DNA of 13,979 nt, from contig CAMLKX010000021.1 of the NCBI GenBank assembly GCA_946480515.1, positions 1 to 13,979 on the forward strand. Reading direction: 5' to 3'. The translations under genes were made by a program, and so were the position numbers. This document shows, in pieces, positions 1 to 8,315 of this stretch; position 1 is the first letter of the stretch; each line of letters opens with the position of its first letter. Origin of the DNA: an uncultured Sphingomonadaceae bacterium. GTDB lineage: Bacteria; Pseudomonadota; Alphaproteobacteria; Sphingomonadales; Sphingomonadaceae. The notes under the pieces are model-generated. The model was not told the origin of the DNA, searched no databases, and saw only the letters and a list, made by a program, of their open reading frames with translations.

Positions 1-57
1 AGGGAGATGATCGCCGGCCTGTCCGCATCGGTCACCGTGGACACGCACCGGCGCTAA
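1..57 (+). CDS. C-terminus of an EmrA/HlyD-like membrane fusion protein (5' end outside window)
   Basis: The first frame is open from base 1 and ends at a TAA at 55-57, giving 18 residues that finish in GLSASVTVDTHRR. A Gly-Leu-Ser-x-x-Val-x-Val-Asp-Thr ending is typical of the last beta strand of EmrA/HlyD-family periplasmic adaptors. Position supports this: only four bases separate the stop from the GTG of an EmrB-type exporter, and EmrA-EmrB pairs are normally co-transcribed and work together as adaptor and pump. The call rests on a very short fragment plus context, so the family is an inference. Confidence 0.6.
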   Translation, partial: REMIAGLSASVTVDTHRR

Positions 58-61
58 TCCG

Positions 62-1636
62 GTGGAGTCGCGGGTTCTCCATGGCGTCCAGCGGACAATG
101 GTCATGGTGGCGATCATGGCTGCCATGTTCATGCAGCTCCTCGACACGACCATTGCCAACGTCGCGCTTCCGCACATGCAGACAGCGCTCGGCGCCAATC
201 AGGAGAGCATCAACTGGGTCTTGACGAGCTACATCGTCATGTCCGCCATCGCCATTCCGATTACCGGCTGGCTTGCTGACCGCATCGGTCGGCGGCGGCG
301 CCGGTCACGACGGCGGCGCGGGAGCGGGCTACCTCACGGAAGCGCCGGCGCCGCCTTCACGGCCGCCTCGGTGCTGTGCGCGATTGCAACCTCGTTGCCG
401 GAGATGGTCGCTTTCCGGATCATCCAGGGAATCACCGGGGCTTTCATCCCGCCACTGGTACAAGCCACATTGTACGACATTCACCCGCCGGAGGCTTTTG
501 GCAGGGCGATGTCGATCTTTGGCACCGGGGTGGTGCTCGCGCCGATCATGGGGCCGGTGGTGGGCGGATGGCTGACCGAGAATCTCAGCTGGCGCTGGGT
601 GTTCCTGATCAATCTGCCGATCGGGGTGATCGCGACCCTGCTGATGCTGCGCTACATGCCCAGAATACCAAAGGTGCGGGAGTCCTTCGACATATCGGGT
701 TTCCTGTTGCTGGGTCTCGCGCTTGCCTCATTTCAGCTGATGCTCGATCGCGGGCACACCGTCGATTGGTTCGACAGCATCGAGATCGTCATCGAGCTTG
801 GCATCGCGATTGGCGCCATGTGGATGTTCATCATCCATTCCATCAACACGCCTCAGCCATTGTTCGAGCGATCCATGATCACCGATCGAAGCTATGTGGC
901 CGGGCTGCTGCTCATGTTCCTGAGCGGGGCGGTGCTGGTCGCGGGAATGGCTTTGACTCCGCCGCTACTCCAGCAAATCTACAATTATGGCGTTCTGGAA
1001 TCTGGCTATCTGACCGGGGTGCGCGGGATCGCGGCGATGTTTGCAATGATCGCCTCGGGGCGGCTGGTGGACAAGTTTGATGTCCGATGGCTGCTGCTGT
1101 TTGGAGTCCTCGGGATTGCCGCATCACTTTACGTGCTGAGTCTCGCTTCGCTGGAGATGGGACCGGGCCTGATTATCTGGTCGAGCCTGCTCCAGGGTGC
1201 GGGGGTGGGGTTTGTATTCATCCCGATTCAAGCGGTTGCCTTTGCGAGTGTCCCGCCCAATCTGCGGACAAAGGCCTCCAGCATGTTCAATCTTTCCCGC
1301 AACTTCGGCGGATCGGTGGCGGTTGCGATTGTCGGGTCGCTGCTTGCTCGCGGAGCGCAGGTCTCGCACGCGGATCTCTCCCAGTATGTCAATCCGCAGA
1401 ACATGCCTATTGCCGATCCTGGCCTGATCGGCGTGCTTGGCGATGCTGGGCAATCGGTCATGGTGATGATCGAGGCAGAGATCATGCGCCAGTCGCTGTT
1501 CCTCTCTTATCTGGGTGATTTCCGCCTGATGATGTGGGCGTCCCTGGCAATGCTGCCGCTGATCCTGCTGGCCGATTTCGGCAAGGGTGGGAAGAAACAG
1601 GAAGAGCGGACCGAGCATCCGGTCCATCTCGATTAG
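62..1636 (+). CDS. EmrB/QacA-family (DHA2) multidrug exporter of the major facilitator superfamily, with an abnormal TM2-TM3 loop
   Basis: A 524-residue inner-membrane, proton-driven efflux protein of the 14-TM DHA2 class, close to the usual length of about 510. Visible family marks are FMQLLDTTIANVALP in TM1 (about residues 23-37), WVLTSYIVM in TM2, motif A (GWLADRIGRR, about 68-78), and a motif-C-like GTGVVLAPIMGPVVGGWL near residues 155-172 in TM5. The GTG start at 62 follows the upstream stop by four bases and has no clear ribosome binding site. An ATG at 98 (residue 13) is the alternative and would still precede TM1. The oddity is residues 77-98: where relatives continue from motif A straight into hydrophobic TM3, this protein has an Arg-rich, Gly/Pro-containing stretch about 11 residues too long, after which normal TM3 sequence (FTAASVLCAIATSLPEM) resumes in frame. 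If real, TM3 lacks its first half and transport may be impaired. The substrate is unknown. Confidence 0.88.
   Translation: MESRVLHGVQRTMVMVAIMAAMFMQLLDTTIANVALPHMQTALGANQESINWVLTSYIVMSAIAIPITGWLADRIGRRRRRSRRRRGSGLPHGSAGAAFTAASVLCAIATSLPEMVAFRIIQGITGAFIPPLVQATLYDIHPPEAFGRAMSIFGTGVVLAPIMGPVVGGWLTENLSWRWVFLINLPIGVIATLLMLRYMPRIPKVRESFDISGFLLLGLALASFQLMLDRGHTVDWFDSIEIVIELGIAIGAMWMFIIHSINTPQPLFERSMITDRSYVAGLLLMFLSGAVLVAGMALTPPLLQQIYNYGVLESGYLTGVRGIAAMFAMIASGRLVDKFDVRWLLLFGVLGIAASLYVLSLASLEMGPGLIIWSSLLQGAGVGFVFIPIQAVAFASVPPNLRTKASSMFNLSRNFGGSVAVAIVGSLLARGAQVSHADLSQYVNPQNMPIADPGLIGVLGDAGQSVMVMIEAEIMRQSLFLSYLGDFRLMMWASLAMLPLILLADFGKGGKKQEERTEHPVHLD
294..355. repeat. GC-only 11-bp perfect inverted repeat enclosing the anomalous segment of the exporter gene
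   Basis: GGCGGCGCCGG at 294-304 is the exact reverse complement of CCGGCGCCGCC at 345-355, with a 40-base loop. The enclosed DNA encodes the Arg-rich stretch that has no counterpart in normal EmrB-type TM3. The arms could form a very stable hairpin, which fits either a small insertion or a sequencing/assembly error at a GC-rich site. Confidence 0.6.
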
Positions 1637-1661
1637 CAGGTCATCGCTGGGCGTTCCTCGA

Positions 1662-1691
1662 TTGACTTTCCAGGTTTAATCATGGGAACAT
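1662..1691 (+). promoter_or_regulatory. Probable sigma-70-type promoter of the imuA-imuB-dnaE2 operon
   Basis: TTGACT at 1662-1667 is a good -35 element. An 18-base spacer leads to GAACAT at 1686-1691, a poor -10 (3 of 6 consensus) that coincides with the left half of the LexA box. Operator-over-minus-10 placement is usual for tightly SOS-repressed genes. The -35 is convincing; the -10 assignment is tentative. Confidence 0.5.
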
Positions 1692-1700
1692 AAAGGGAAC
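1686..1700 (+). promoter_or_regulatory. LexA operator (alphaproteobacterial SOS box, GAAC-N7-GAAC)
   Basis: GAAC at 1686-1689 and GAAC at 1697-1700 are separated by exactly seven bases (ATAAAGG). This is the direct-repeat GTTC-N7-GTTC operator of alphaproteobacterial LexA read on the other strand. It lies 18 bases before the imuA start and over the presumed -10, so LexA would block transcription until RecA-stimulated self-cleavage after DNA damage. No lexA gene is in the window. Confidence 0.88.
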
Positions 1701-1718
1701 AAATGAGTCCAGAGTCGC

Positions 1719-2498
1719 GTGCCCACTCCATCGCCATCGTTCGATCCTCTCGAAGCGCTCCGTGCACAGGTGCGGGCGATCGAGGTGGCCAATAGGTCTC
1801 CCCATTCAGGAGGGTTGCCGTTCGGGATTGAGACGATGGATTGCCGCCTGGCCGGGGGCGGCCTGGCAATTTCGGCGCTTCACGAGCTGACCGGATCAAA
1901 CCCCAATCTCAACGATGATGCCGCAGCGACCCTGTTCGGGGCCGGCCTTGCCGCTCGTGCCGGTGAGGGCAGGGGGATGGTGCTTTGGATAAGGACCAGC
2001 CGGGATTTGTTCGCTCCCGGTCTCGCCCAGGCCGGGCTTCCTCCGCATCGGCTGATCTATGCCGACTGCGGCTGCAACGAGGACGCTCTGGCAGTGATGG
2101 AGGAAGGGCTGCGGCATGACGGGCTTGCGGCTGTTGTGGCGGACATCACGCTGGCCAGCATGACTGCCACCCGCCGGCTGCAGCTTGCGGCCGAGCAAAG
2201 CGGGGTGATCGGACTGATGTTGAGGCGCTGGCGGCGCAATGGTCAGGACCCGCTTTCTTCGCCATCGGCTGCGGTGACCCGGTGGCGGATTGGTTGTGTC
2301 CCATCACAGGTGCTGCCGGTTAGCGGCATCAGCCGCCCGCGCTGGAAGATTGAGCTGGTGCGGCAGCGCGGTGGGCCATCTTGCGAATGGATCATGGAGG
2401 GAACAGATGAAGCGGGTTGCCTCGCTTTACCTGCCGAACCTTCCCACCGATCGCCTGCGGCGGATGGTTGGGAAAGGGCGGCCCGGTCCGTCGCCTGA
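1719..2498 (+). CDS. imuA: ImuA, RecA-like accessory protein of the ImuA-ImuB-DnaE2 translesion mutasome
   Basis: A 259-residue protein of the SulA/RecA-like ImuA family, first gene of the damage-inducible mutagenesis operon. The conserved early block GLPFGIETMDCRL (about 32-44) followed by GGGLAISALHELTG (about 46-59) matches the family. The latter sits where RecA has its Walker A loop but lacks the GKT, so ATP binding in the RecA manner is not expected. The core continues with LWIRTSRDLFAPGL and LRHDGLAAVVADI. GTG at 1719 is the only usable start, because TGA at 1704-1706 closes the frame just upstream; no strong ribosome binding site precedes it. The 3' end overlaps imuB by 92 bases. ImuA is thought to help recruit or regulate ImuB and DnaE2. 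The identification rests on sequence blocks and on gene order. Confidence 0.92.
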   Translation: MPTPSPSFDPLEALRAQVRAIEVANRSPHSGGLPFGIETMDCRLAGGGLAISALHELTGSNPNLNDDAAATLFGAGLAARAGEGRGMVLWIRTSRDLFAPGLAQAGLPPHRLIYADCGCNEDALAVMEEGLRHDGLAAVVADITLASMTATRRLQLAAEQSGVIGLMLRRWRRNGQDPLSSPSAAVTRWRIGCVPSQVLPVSGISRPRWKIELVRQRGGPSCEWIMEGTDEAGCLALPAEPSHRSPAADGWERAARSVA

Positions 2499-3927
2499 CG
2501 CGCCGCTCGCGACGATCCATCGCTCGGGGCAGCGGATGCTCCTTGCCGCCGTATGTCCGATCGCGCGTTCACTCGGGCTGAATCCGGGCATTCCAGTGAC
2601 CCAGGCGCGGGCACTGGTCCCTAGACTGCAGCTGATCCCCGCCGATCCCCAGAGCGACCAGGGCGTTTTGGAGCATCTCGCGGTGTTCGCCGCCCGGCGC
2701 TGGACTCCGCTTGCTGCGATCAGCGCTCCGGATGGAGTGTGGCTCGACCTTAGCGGAGTGTCGCATCTGTTCGGTGGAGAGCGGCGGATGTGCCAGCATA
2801 TCCTGCGCTTTTGCGGCCGGTTGGGGTTTGCCGCCCGGATTGCAGTGTCCGGTACGACCGGGGCTGCGCATGCGCTTGCCCGGTTCGGCGGCCAAGGGCT
2901 TTTCCTGTGTCTACCCAACCGGGAAGCAGAGGCGATTGGACCTCTTCCGCCCGCTGCTCTTCGACTGGAGGATCATGCCGTCCAGTCGTGCCGGCGGTTC
3001 GGGATGGAGGCCATCGACGAGTTGATCGGTATGCCGCGTGGGCCGCTTGGCCGACGTCTCGGAAGCAATCTTCTTACTCGCCTGGATCAGGCGCTCGGGC
3101 GGATCGAAGAGCCGTTCGATCCGGTCGTCCCTCACGATCCTCCGCAAGTCACATTGCGTTTCCTTGAGCCGATCCTGTCACCGGAGGCAATTGAACAGGT
3201 CGTGACGGATCTCGTCGCCATGCTGGTGAAGCGGTTGGCGCAGCAGGGGCTGGGAGCACGCCGGATTTCGCTCCTTTGCGATCGGATCGATGGGGAAGAG
3301 CAGGCCCTCGCAATCGGCATGGCCCGGGCAACCCGTGATGGAAACCATCTGCTCCATCTCTTCCAGACGAAAATCCCTGCGATCGAGCCGCGCTTCGGAA
3401 TCGAGGCCATGCATCTTGTCGCCACTCGTTGCGAGAGGCTGGCTCCGCAGCAAATCGACAGCGACAAGGAGGAAAATTCCGGCCTGCCGCCGCTGATTGA
3501 CCGGATTGCGAGCCGCATCGGATCTTCGCACGTCTTCTGCTGCAGCGCAGTCGAGAGCGACGTGCCCGAGCGCAGCGTGCGGCGCATCCCGGCCTTGAGC
3601 GAAGCCTGCGAGTGGCCGCGGCAATGGCCGCGTCCGGTCCGGCTGCTTCCCCGTCCTGAACCGGTCAACAAGGTGATTGCCGAACTTCCGGACCAGCCGC
3701 CGCTCCGCTTTTCCTGGCGAGGAAAGATGCACCGGGTGTGCAAGGCTGACGGACCGGAACGCATTTATGGCGAATGGTGGAAGCGCAGGGGCGAAGCGGA
3801 TTCAGTTCGCGACTATTTCCAGGTGGAAGACGAAGGCGGGGCGCGCTTCTGGCTGTTCCGCAAGGGTGACGGAGAGAATCCCGCGACCGGCGACCTCAGC
3901 TGGTATGTGCACGGCATCTTCGCGTGA
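2407..3927 (+). CDS. imuB: ImuB, catalytically inactive Y-family polymerase homologue
   Basis: A 506-residue Y-family-like protein that acts as the hub of the ImuA-ImuB-DnaE2 mutasome and binds the beta clamp in characterised relatives. The ATG at 2407 is chosen because GGAGG at 2396-2400 lies six bases upstream and the product then begins [17 protein letters not shown], the usual ImuB start. The open frame continues further upstream but that part reads as noise. Pseudo-polymerase features are visible: the N-terminal motif that carries catalytic Asp in DinB is SLYLPNL with no acid, and the DE-x-YLD motif reads DGVWLD (109-114), with Gly replacing the catalytic Glu. The C-terminus has the typical [12 protein letters not shown] and [12 protein letters not shown] blocks. 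It overlaps imuA by 92 bases, and its TGA overlaps the GTG of dnaE2 by four bases, so translation is probably coupled. Confidence 0.94.
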   Translation: MKRVASLYLPNLPTDRLRRMVGKGRPGPSPDAPLATIHRSGQRMLLAAVCPIARSLGLNPGIPVTQARALVPRLQLIPADPQSDQGVLEHLAVFAARRWTPLAAISAPDGVWLDLSGVSHLFGGERRMCQHILRFCGRLGFAARIAVSGTTGAAHALARFGGQGLFLCLPNREAEAIGPLPPAALRLEDHAVQSCRRFGMEAIDELIGMPRGPLGRRLGSNLLTRLDQALGRIEEPFDPVVPHDPPQVTLRFLEPILSPEAIEQVVTDLVAMLVKRLAQQGLGARRISLLCDRIDGEEQALAIGMARATRDGNHLLHLFQTKIPAIEPRFGIEAMHLVATRCERLAPQQIDSDKEENSGLPPLIDRIASRIGSSHVFCCSAVESDVPERSVRRIPALSEACEWPRQWPRPVRLLPRPEPVNKVIAELPDQPPLRFSWRGKMHRVCKADGPERIYGEWWKRRGEADSVRDYFQVEDEGGARFWLFRKGDGENPATGDLSWYVHGIFA

Positions 3928-6900
3928 CCTACGTCGAACTGAACGCCACCAGCCACTTCAGCTTCCTGCGCGGGGTCTCTTCCTGCGAGCAGCTGTTCTC
4001 CGCGGCGGCGCTGCTTGGTTATCCTGCGCTTGGGATCACCGACCGCAATTCCGTTGCCGGACTGGTTCGAGCAACCATTGCCGCCGATTCCACCCAAGTG
4101 CGCCTGGTAGCCGGTTGCCGGCTCGATCTGGTCGACGGCAGTTCGCTGCTGGTTTGGCCAAAGGACCGAGCTGCCTGGTCGCGGCTCACCCGCCTGCTGA
4201 CCGCCGGGAAGAGCCGCGCTGAACCCCGCAAGGGCGAGAAGGGACAATGCTTCCTCTATTGGGAGGATATTGATGCTTATGCGCAGGGGCTGGTCGCTGC
4301 ACTTCTTCCGGACCGGCCCGATCAGGCCACTGCGGCGCTGTTCGGCCAGTTCCGCGACATTTTCGGCAGCAATGCTCATCTGGCGCTCAGCTATCGTCGC
4401 CGTCCGGGGGATTCGGTCCGCCTTTATCAACTCGACCGCCTGGCGCGGCTGGCCGGGGTTCGCAGCCTGGCCATTGGCGACGTGCTGTATGACTCGCCCG
4501 ACAAAAGGATGTTGCAGGATGTCGTGACCGCGATCCGCAACAAATGCACGATCGACGACCTTGGCTTTCGCAAGGAACGCTATGCCGACCGGCATCTCAA
4601 GAGCGCCGGCGAAATGGAACGGCGCTTTGCCGTTTATCCCGATGCGATCCAGGCCAGCGCGGACATTGCCGCCCTGTGTACCTTTTCGCTGCGGGAACTG
4701 AGCTATCAATATCCCGACGAGATCGTGATGTCGGGCCGGACTCCGCAACAGGCGTTGGAGCAGATGACCCGCCAGGCCTTGGCAGCCATGTTTCCCGAAG
4801 GGGTGCCGGATTCCTATTCCAATCTGCTTGAGCATGAATTGTCGCTCGTGCAGCGCCTCAACTATGCGCCTTATTTCCTGACGGTGAACTCCATCGTCAC
4901 CTATGCCCGCAGCCAGGGCATTCTCTGCCAGGGCCGCGGCTCGGCTGCCAATTCGATGATCTGCTACGTCCTTGGGATCACCTCGATCGATCCGGTCGCC
5001 CATGAACTGTTGTTCGAGCGCTTCATTTCCGAAGACCGCAATGAGCCGCCCGACATCGATGTCGATTTCGAACATGAGCGGCGGGAAGAAGTGATCCAGT
5101 GGATCTATGAAACCTATGGCCGCAAGCATGCAGCGCTCACCGCGGTCGTCAGCCGCTACCGCACCCGCGGAGCCATCCGTGAAGTCGGCAAGGCTTTAGG
5201 ACTTGCGGAAGACCTGACCGGAGCACTGGCCAGCCAGATCTGGGGCTGGTCGAACGAGGGCGTCGGGCAGCGTCATGTCGACGAGCTGAAACTCGACAGC
5301 AATGAGCCGCGCCTAGCGCTCGCGCTCGACCTCGCCCGTCAGCTGATCGGCACTCCGCGGCATCTCAGCCAGCACCCCGGCGGTTTTGTGCTTGCCCGTG
5401 ACCGGCTTGACGATCTGGTCCCGATCGAACCGGCCGCGATGCCTGATCGCCATGTGATCGAATGGGAAAAGGACGACATTGAAGAGCTGAAATTCATGAA
5501 GGTGGATGTGCTTGGCCTCGGCATGATGGGGTGCATGCGCCGGGCGTTCGACCTGCTGGCCGAGCATAAGGGCATTTGCCTCGGGCTGGGTGATCTTCAG
5601 GATGACGATCCGGCTGTGTTCGAGATGATCCAGCGCGCCGACACGCTTGGCGTCTTCCAGATCGAAAGCCGGGCACAGATGAGCATGCTGCCACGGATGA
5701 AGCCGAAGGAATTCTACGACCTGGTCATAGAGGTGGCGATTGTCCGGCCCGGACCGATCCAGGGCGACATGGTGCACCCGTATCTTCGGCGGCGGGAAGG
5801 CAAGGAAAAGCCTGAATACCCCAGCCCCGAACTGAAGGCCGTGCTCAAGCGAACCCTGGGTGTTCCACTATTCCAGGAGCAAGCGATGAAGGTGGCCATC
5901 GTCGGGGCGGGCTTCACCCCGGCGGAAGCCGACGCGCTGCGCCGGTCCATGGCGACCTTCAAGTTCACCGGCGGGGTCAGCCATTTTCATGACAAGCTGG
6001 TCAAAGGCATGGTGGCGCGGGGGTATGATCGCGAATTTGCCGAACGCACGTTCAAGCAGATCGAAGGCTTCGGCAGCTATGGTTTCCCCGAAAGCCACGC
6101 CGCCAGCTTCGCCAAGATCGCCTACGCCTCATCCTGGATGAAATGCCATCATCCCGACATCTTCTGCGCCGCGCTGCTCAATGCCCAGCCGATGGGCTTC
6201 TATGCCCCCGCGCAGATCGTTCGCGATGCGCGCGAGCATGGCGTCGAAATCCGGCCGGTATGCATCAACCAGAGCCGGTGGGACTGCACGATCGAGGAAC
6301 AGGCCGAAAAGTGGCGCGCCGTCAGGCTCGGCCTCAGGATGGTCAAGGGACTGGCGAACCTGCACGCCGCCCGAATCCTTGCGGCGCGGACCGATCCGTT
6401 CGTCAGCATCGAAGAAGTGTGGAAGCGCTCGGGCGTGCCGGTTGCGGCCTTGGAGAGGATCGCTGAAGCCGATGGTTTTGCTGCTCTGGGGATCGACCGG
6501 AGGCAGGCCTTGTGGCGAACCAAGGCCCTCGGTGAGGCGCCGTTGCCCTTGTTCGCTTCCGCCGATGCTCGGGAGGAGGAGCGGGAGCCGGCGGTTGCTC
6601 TCCGGCCGATGAGCGAGGGCAGGGAGGTGGTCGAGGATTACCGCTCGATCCACCTGTCGCTGCGCGCCCATCCGCTCAGCTTCCTTCGGCCCGAGCTTGA
6701 ACGGATGAAGGTGATCCGCTGCGGCGACTTGGGACGCATCAAGGATGGCCGCAAAGTCGAGGTTGCAGGCGTGGTGCTGGTGCGCCAGCGGCCCGGATCG
6801 ACCAACGTCACCTTCCTGACCATCGAGGATGAGAGCGGAATCGCCAACATCATCGTCTGGCAACGCCGCTTCGAGGCGCAGCGGCGGATCATCATGACCG

Positions 6901-7172
6901 CGGCAATGATGAAAATCCGCGGAACCCTGCAGCGCGAAGGCGAAGTGATCCACATCATCGCCGACCATCTGGACGATTGCACGCCCATGCTGAACAGCAT
7001 CGGCAACATGGCCTTTCCCCACCGCCGAGCGCCGGCCGACGGAGCAAATGGCGGCGGCCCTGATCCACGCGAACGCAAGCTCATCCAGGTCAAAGACGAT
7101 TATTCAGCACCCTTCCGCATCGGTGAACCGTCCGAGGCAATGCTCAACCTGAAGTCCCGCAATTTCCATTGA
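3924..7172 (+). CDS. dnaE2: DnaE2 (ImuC), error-prone C-family DNA polymerase III alpha homologue
   Basis: A 1082-residue translesion polymerase, the catalytic member of the SOS mutasome and of normal length for the family. A PHP domain opens the protein ([18 protein letters not shown] at residues 2-19). The palm has [15 protein letters not shown] (337-351) and the acidic motif PDIDVDF with Asp377, Asp379 and Asp381. A further conserved Asp, D528 in [10 protein letters not shown], matches the third catalytic Asp of E. coli DnaE. A helix-hairpin-helix/tower region follows, then an OB fold near 940-1010 ([20 protein letters not shown]). All catalytic acids are present, in contrast to ImuB. The GTG start forms a GTGA overlap with the imuB stop. 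Expression should be controlled by the LexA box before imuA, as there is no separate promoter. The gene appears intact. Confidence 0.96.
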   Translation: MTYVELNATSHFSFLRGVSSCEQLFSAAALLGYPALGITDRNSVAGLVRATIAADSTQVRLVAGCRLDLVDGSSLLVWPKDRAAWSRLTRLLTAGKSRAEPRKGEKGQCFLYWEDIDAYAQGLVAALLPDRPDQATAALFGQFRDIFGSNAHLALSYRRRPGDSVRLYQLDRLARLAGVRSLAIGDVLYDSPDKRMLQDVVTAIRNKCTIDDLGFRKERYADRHLKSAGEMERRFAVYPDAIQASADIAALCTFSLRELSYQYPDEIVMSGRTPQQALEQMTRQALAAMFPEGVPDSYSNLLEHELSLVQRLNYAPYFLTVNSIVTYARSQGILCQGRGSAANSMICYVLGITSIDPVAHELLFERFISEDRNEPPDIDVDFEHERREEVIQWIYETYGRKHAALTAVVSRYRTRGAIREVGKALGLAEDLTGALASQIWGWSNEGVGQRHVDELKLDSNEPRLALALDLARQLIGTPRHLSQHPGGFVLARDRLDDLVPIEPAAMPDRHVIEWEKDDIEELKFMKVDVLGLGMMGCMRRAFDLLAEHKGICLGLGDLQDDDPAVFEMIQRADTLGVFQIESRAQMSMLPRMKPKEFYDLVIEVAIVRPGPIQGDMVHPYLRRREGKEKPEYPSPELKAVLKRTLGVPLFQEQAMKVAIVGAGFTPAEADALRRSMATFKFTGGVSHFHDKLVKGMVARGYDREFAERTFKQIEGFGSYGFPESHAASFAKIAYASSWMKCHHPDIFCAALLNAQPMGFYAPAQIVRDAREHGVEIRPVCINQSRWDCTIEEQAEKWRAVRLGLRMVKGLANLHAARILAARTDPFVSIEEVWKRSGVPVAALERIAEADGFAALGIDRRQALWRTKALGEAPLPLFASADAREEEREPAVALRPMSEGREVVEDYRSIHLSLRAHPLSFLRPELERMKVIRCGDLGRIKDGRKVEVAGVVLVRQRPGSTNVTFLTIEDESGIANIIVWQRRFEAQRRIIMTAAMMKIRGTLQREGEVIHIIADHLDDCTPMLNSIGNMAFPHRRAPADGANGGGPDPRERKLIQVKDDYSAPFRIGEPSEAMLNLKSRNFH

Positions 7173-7203
7173 CCCACGGCGACCGCGGACCCTTGCACGC
7201 GAT

Positions 7204-7410
7204 CTAGCGCGCCAGTGCCTCGTCCAGCCTCGACAAATGCTGCCGGTGCATCTCAAGCAGCTCTTCGAATTGCCGTTCCAGCTGCTCCGCGATCTCGGTT
7301 GGAGCCCCCATCTCGCGGAGATGAACGACGATCTCGTGCTGAGAACGTACGTGACGCTGGCCTTCGGCGACGTGCCGCCGCACCATCTCGAGCTCGCTCT
7401 CGCTACTCAT
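7204..7410 (-). CDS. Small helical, charged protein of unknown function (68 aa)
   Basis: I do not recognise a function. The product (MSSESELEMVRRHVAEGQRH... to ...LSRLDEALAR) is almost entirely charged helix and likely coiled coil, with regularly spaced Glu, Arg and Leu. Similar short proteins with a VRRHVxEG-like start and a LREMGAPTE-like centre are, as I recall, common in alphaproteobacteria, which supports a real gene. Of the in-frame starts (GTG or ATG codons up to 7485), the ATG at 7410 leaves only protein-like sequence; the ATG at 7446 would add 12 less typical residues. GGAG lies directly against the 7410 ATG, too close to be an ideal ribosome binding site, so the start is uncertain. 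The gene converges on dnaE2 with a 31-base gap and is divergent from the Crp/Fnr gene. Confidence 0.65.
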   Translation of the reverse strand: MSSESELEMVRRHVAEGQRHVRSQHEIVVHLREMGAPTEIAEQLERQFEELLEMHRQHLSRLDEALAR

Positions 7411-7494
7411 CTCCGAACCATAACACAGTTCGCTTCGGTCCGACATTATTTGGCATGGCCAGGCGACACGACCCCGATGCGGCATGCCACCTGA

Positions 7495-7532
7495 TGTTTG
7501 TTAGAGCGTTTGGGTTTATAGTTGAACAAACA
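7495..7532. promoter_or_regulatory. Inverted repeat TGTTTGTT-N22-AACAAACA in the divergent intergenic region (candidate operator or hairpin)
   Basis: TGTTTGTT at 7495-7502 and AACAAACA at 7525-7532 are exact reverse complements in the AT-rich part of the 149-base divergent spacer. Between the arms lies TATAGT (7517-7522), a 5-of-6 match to a -10 box for the Crp/Fnr gene, with no good -35 at normal spacing. On the other strand TTGTTC (7529-7524) and TCTAAC (7505-7500), spaced 18 bases, could serve the small divergent gene. The arms are too far apart for one standard Crp or Fnr site. A role in regulation is inferred only from position and symmetry. Confidence 0.35.
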
Positions 7533-7559
7533 GCCATCTCGTCTCCTTCTGGAACACAG

Positions 7560-8315
7560 ATGCCGCACCCCTCGAACCGCTCAGCTCTCGATATTTTCGT
7601 GGAGAGACTGCTCTCTCACTCGAAACTCAGTGAGGAGGAGCGCGATGCGGTCGCGGCGTTGCCGGCTGTTTATCTGAATGTTGACGCGCATCGCGACTTC
7701 GTTCGCCTGGGCGAACTGGTCGATCACTCCTGCCTGGTCGAGCAGGGGCTCATCGGAAAGTTTGGCCAGACCGAAACTGGCGCTCGCCAGTTCGTATCGG
7801 TGCATGTTCCAGGAGAAATGGTCGATCTGCCCTCGCTGATGGTACCGCAGGCGAACGTGGCCCTGAACGCGCTCACGAAATCCGTAGTGCTTCGGATCCC
7901 GCATCGTGAGTTGCGGCAGGTCAGCGATCGATATCCGGGGGTTGCTGCTGCCTTTTGGCGCGATTGCGTGATCCAGGGCGCGATCGTCGCGCAGTGGCTG
8001 GTGAATGTCGGCCGCCGGGACGCCCGGGGACGAATGGCGCATCTGTTCTGTGAGATGGGAATGCGCAACGAGCTTTTGGGGCACTCAGCTGCCCTGCGCT
8101 ACGAGCTTCCCATGACCCAGGAACAGCTTGGCGATGCGCTCGGCCTGACTGCAGTCCATGTGAACCGCACGCTCATGGGTCTTCGTGCTGACGGATTGGT
8201 TGCTCTCTCCCGCAACCGGGTGGAAATTCTGGACTGGGACGCGCTTGCCGACGCGGGCGAGTTCGACCCCGGTTATCTGCAATTGCACAATGGAGTCCGG
8301 TCCGACGGAGCCTAG
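7560..8315 (+). CDS. Crp/Fnr-family transcriptional regulator
   Basis: A 251-residue cytoplasmic DNA-binding regulator. Residues about 15-125 form the cyclic-nucleotide-binding-like beta barrel (LVEQGLIGKFGQTETGARQF, then VHVPGEMVDLPSL). A long dimerisation helix follows, then a winged helix-turn-helix at about 185-216 (MTQEQLGDALGLTAVHVNRTL, with the recognition helix TAVHVNRTLMGLR). There is no N-terminal cysteine cluster, so it is not an Fe-S Fnr of the classical kind; the ligand is unknown. The ATG at 7560 gives a normal-length protein with a weak GGA six to seven bases upstream; the open frame before it reads as non-protein. An in-frame ATG at 7494 would add 22 residues across the inverted repeat and is less likely. 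Its TAG stop lies within the CTAG shared with the convergent response-regulator gene. Such regulators are numerous in sphingomonads and targets cannot be predicted. Confidence 0.9.
   Translation: MPHPSNRSALDIFVERLLSHSKLSEEERDAVAALPAVYLNVDAHRDFVRLGELVDHSCLVEQGLIGKFGQTETGARQFVSVHVPGEMVDLPSLMVPQANVALNALTKSVVLRIPHRELRQVSDRYPGVAAAFWRDCVIQGAIVAQWLVNVGRRDARGRMAHLFCEMGMRNELLGHSAALRYELPMTQEQLGDALGLTAVHVNRTLMGLRADGLVALSRNRVEILDWDALADAGEFDPGYLQLHNGVRSDGA

Noticed and set aside
2290..2406. Upstream extension of imuB
   Set aside because: Not protein-like and inside imuA; the ATG at 2407 has a strong GGAGG and gives the family's normal N-terminus.
2407..3927. Calling this gene an active DinB/Pol IV
   Set aside because: The catalytic acids of Y-family polymerases are missing, and it sits between imuA and dnaE2, which defines ImuB.
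3813..5129. 438-codon minus-strand open frame opposite imuB and dnaE2
   Set aside because: Antisense shadow of two clear genes; its composition is typical of reversed GC-rich coding DNA and it has no recognisable motifs.
7173..7203. Terminator between dnaE2 and the convergent small gene
   Set aside because: Only a weak partial palindrome near 7197-7212 and no T-run on either strand, so it is not supportable.
7215..7559. N-terminal extension of the Crp/Fnr reading frame
   Set aside because: Reads as Arg/Ser/Pro-rich noise, overlaps the small minus-strand gene, and would make the protein far too long for the family.
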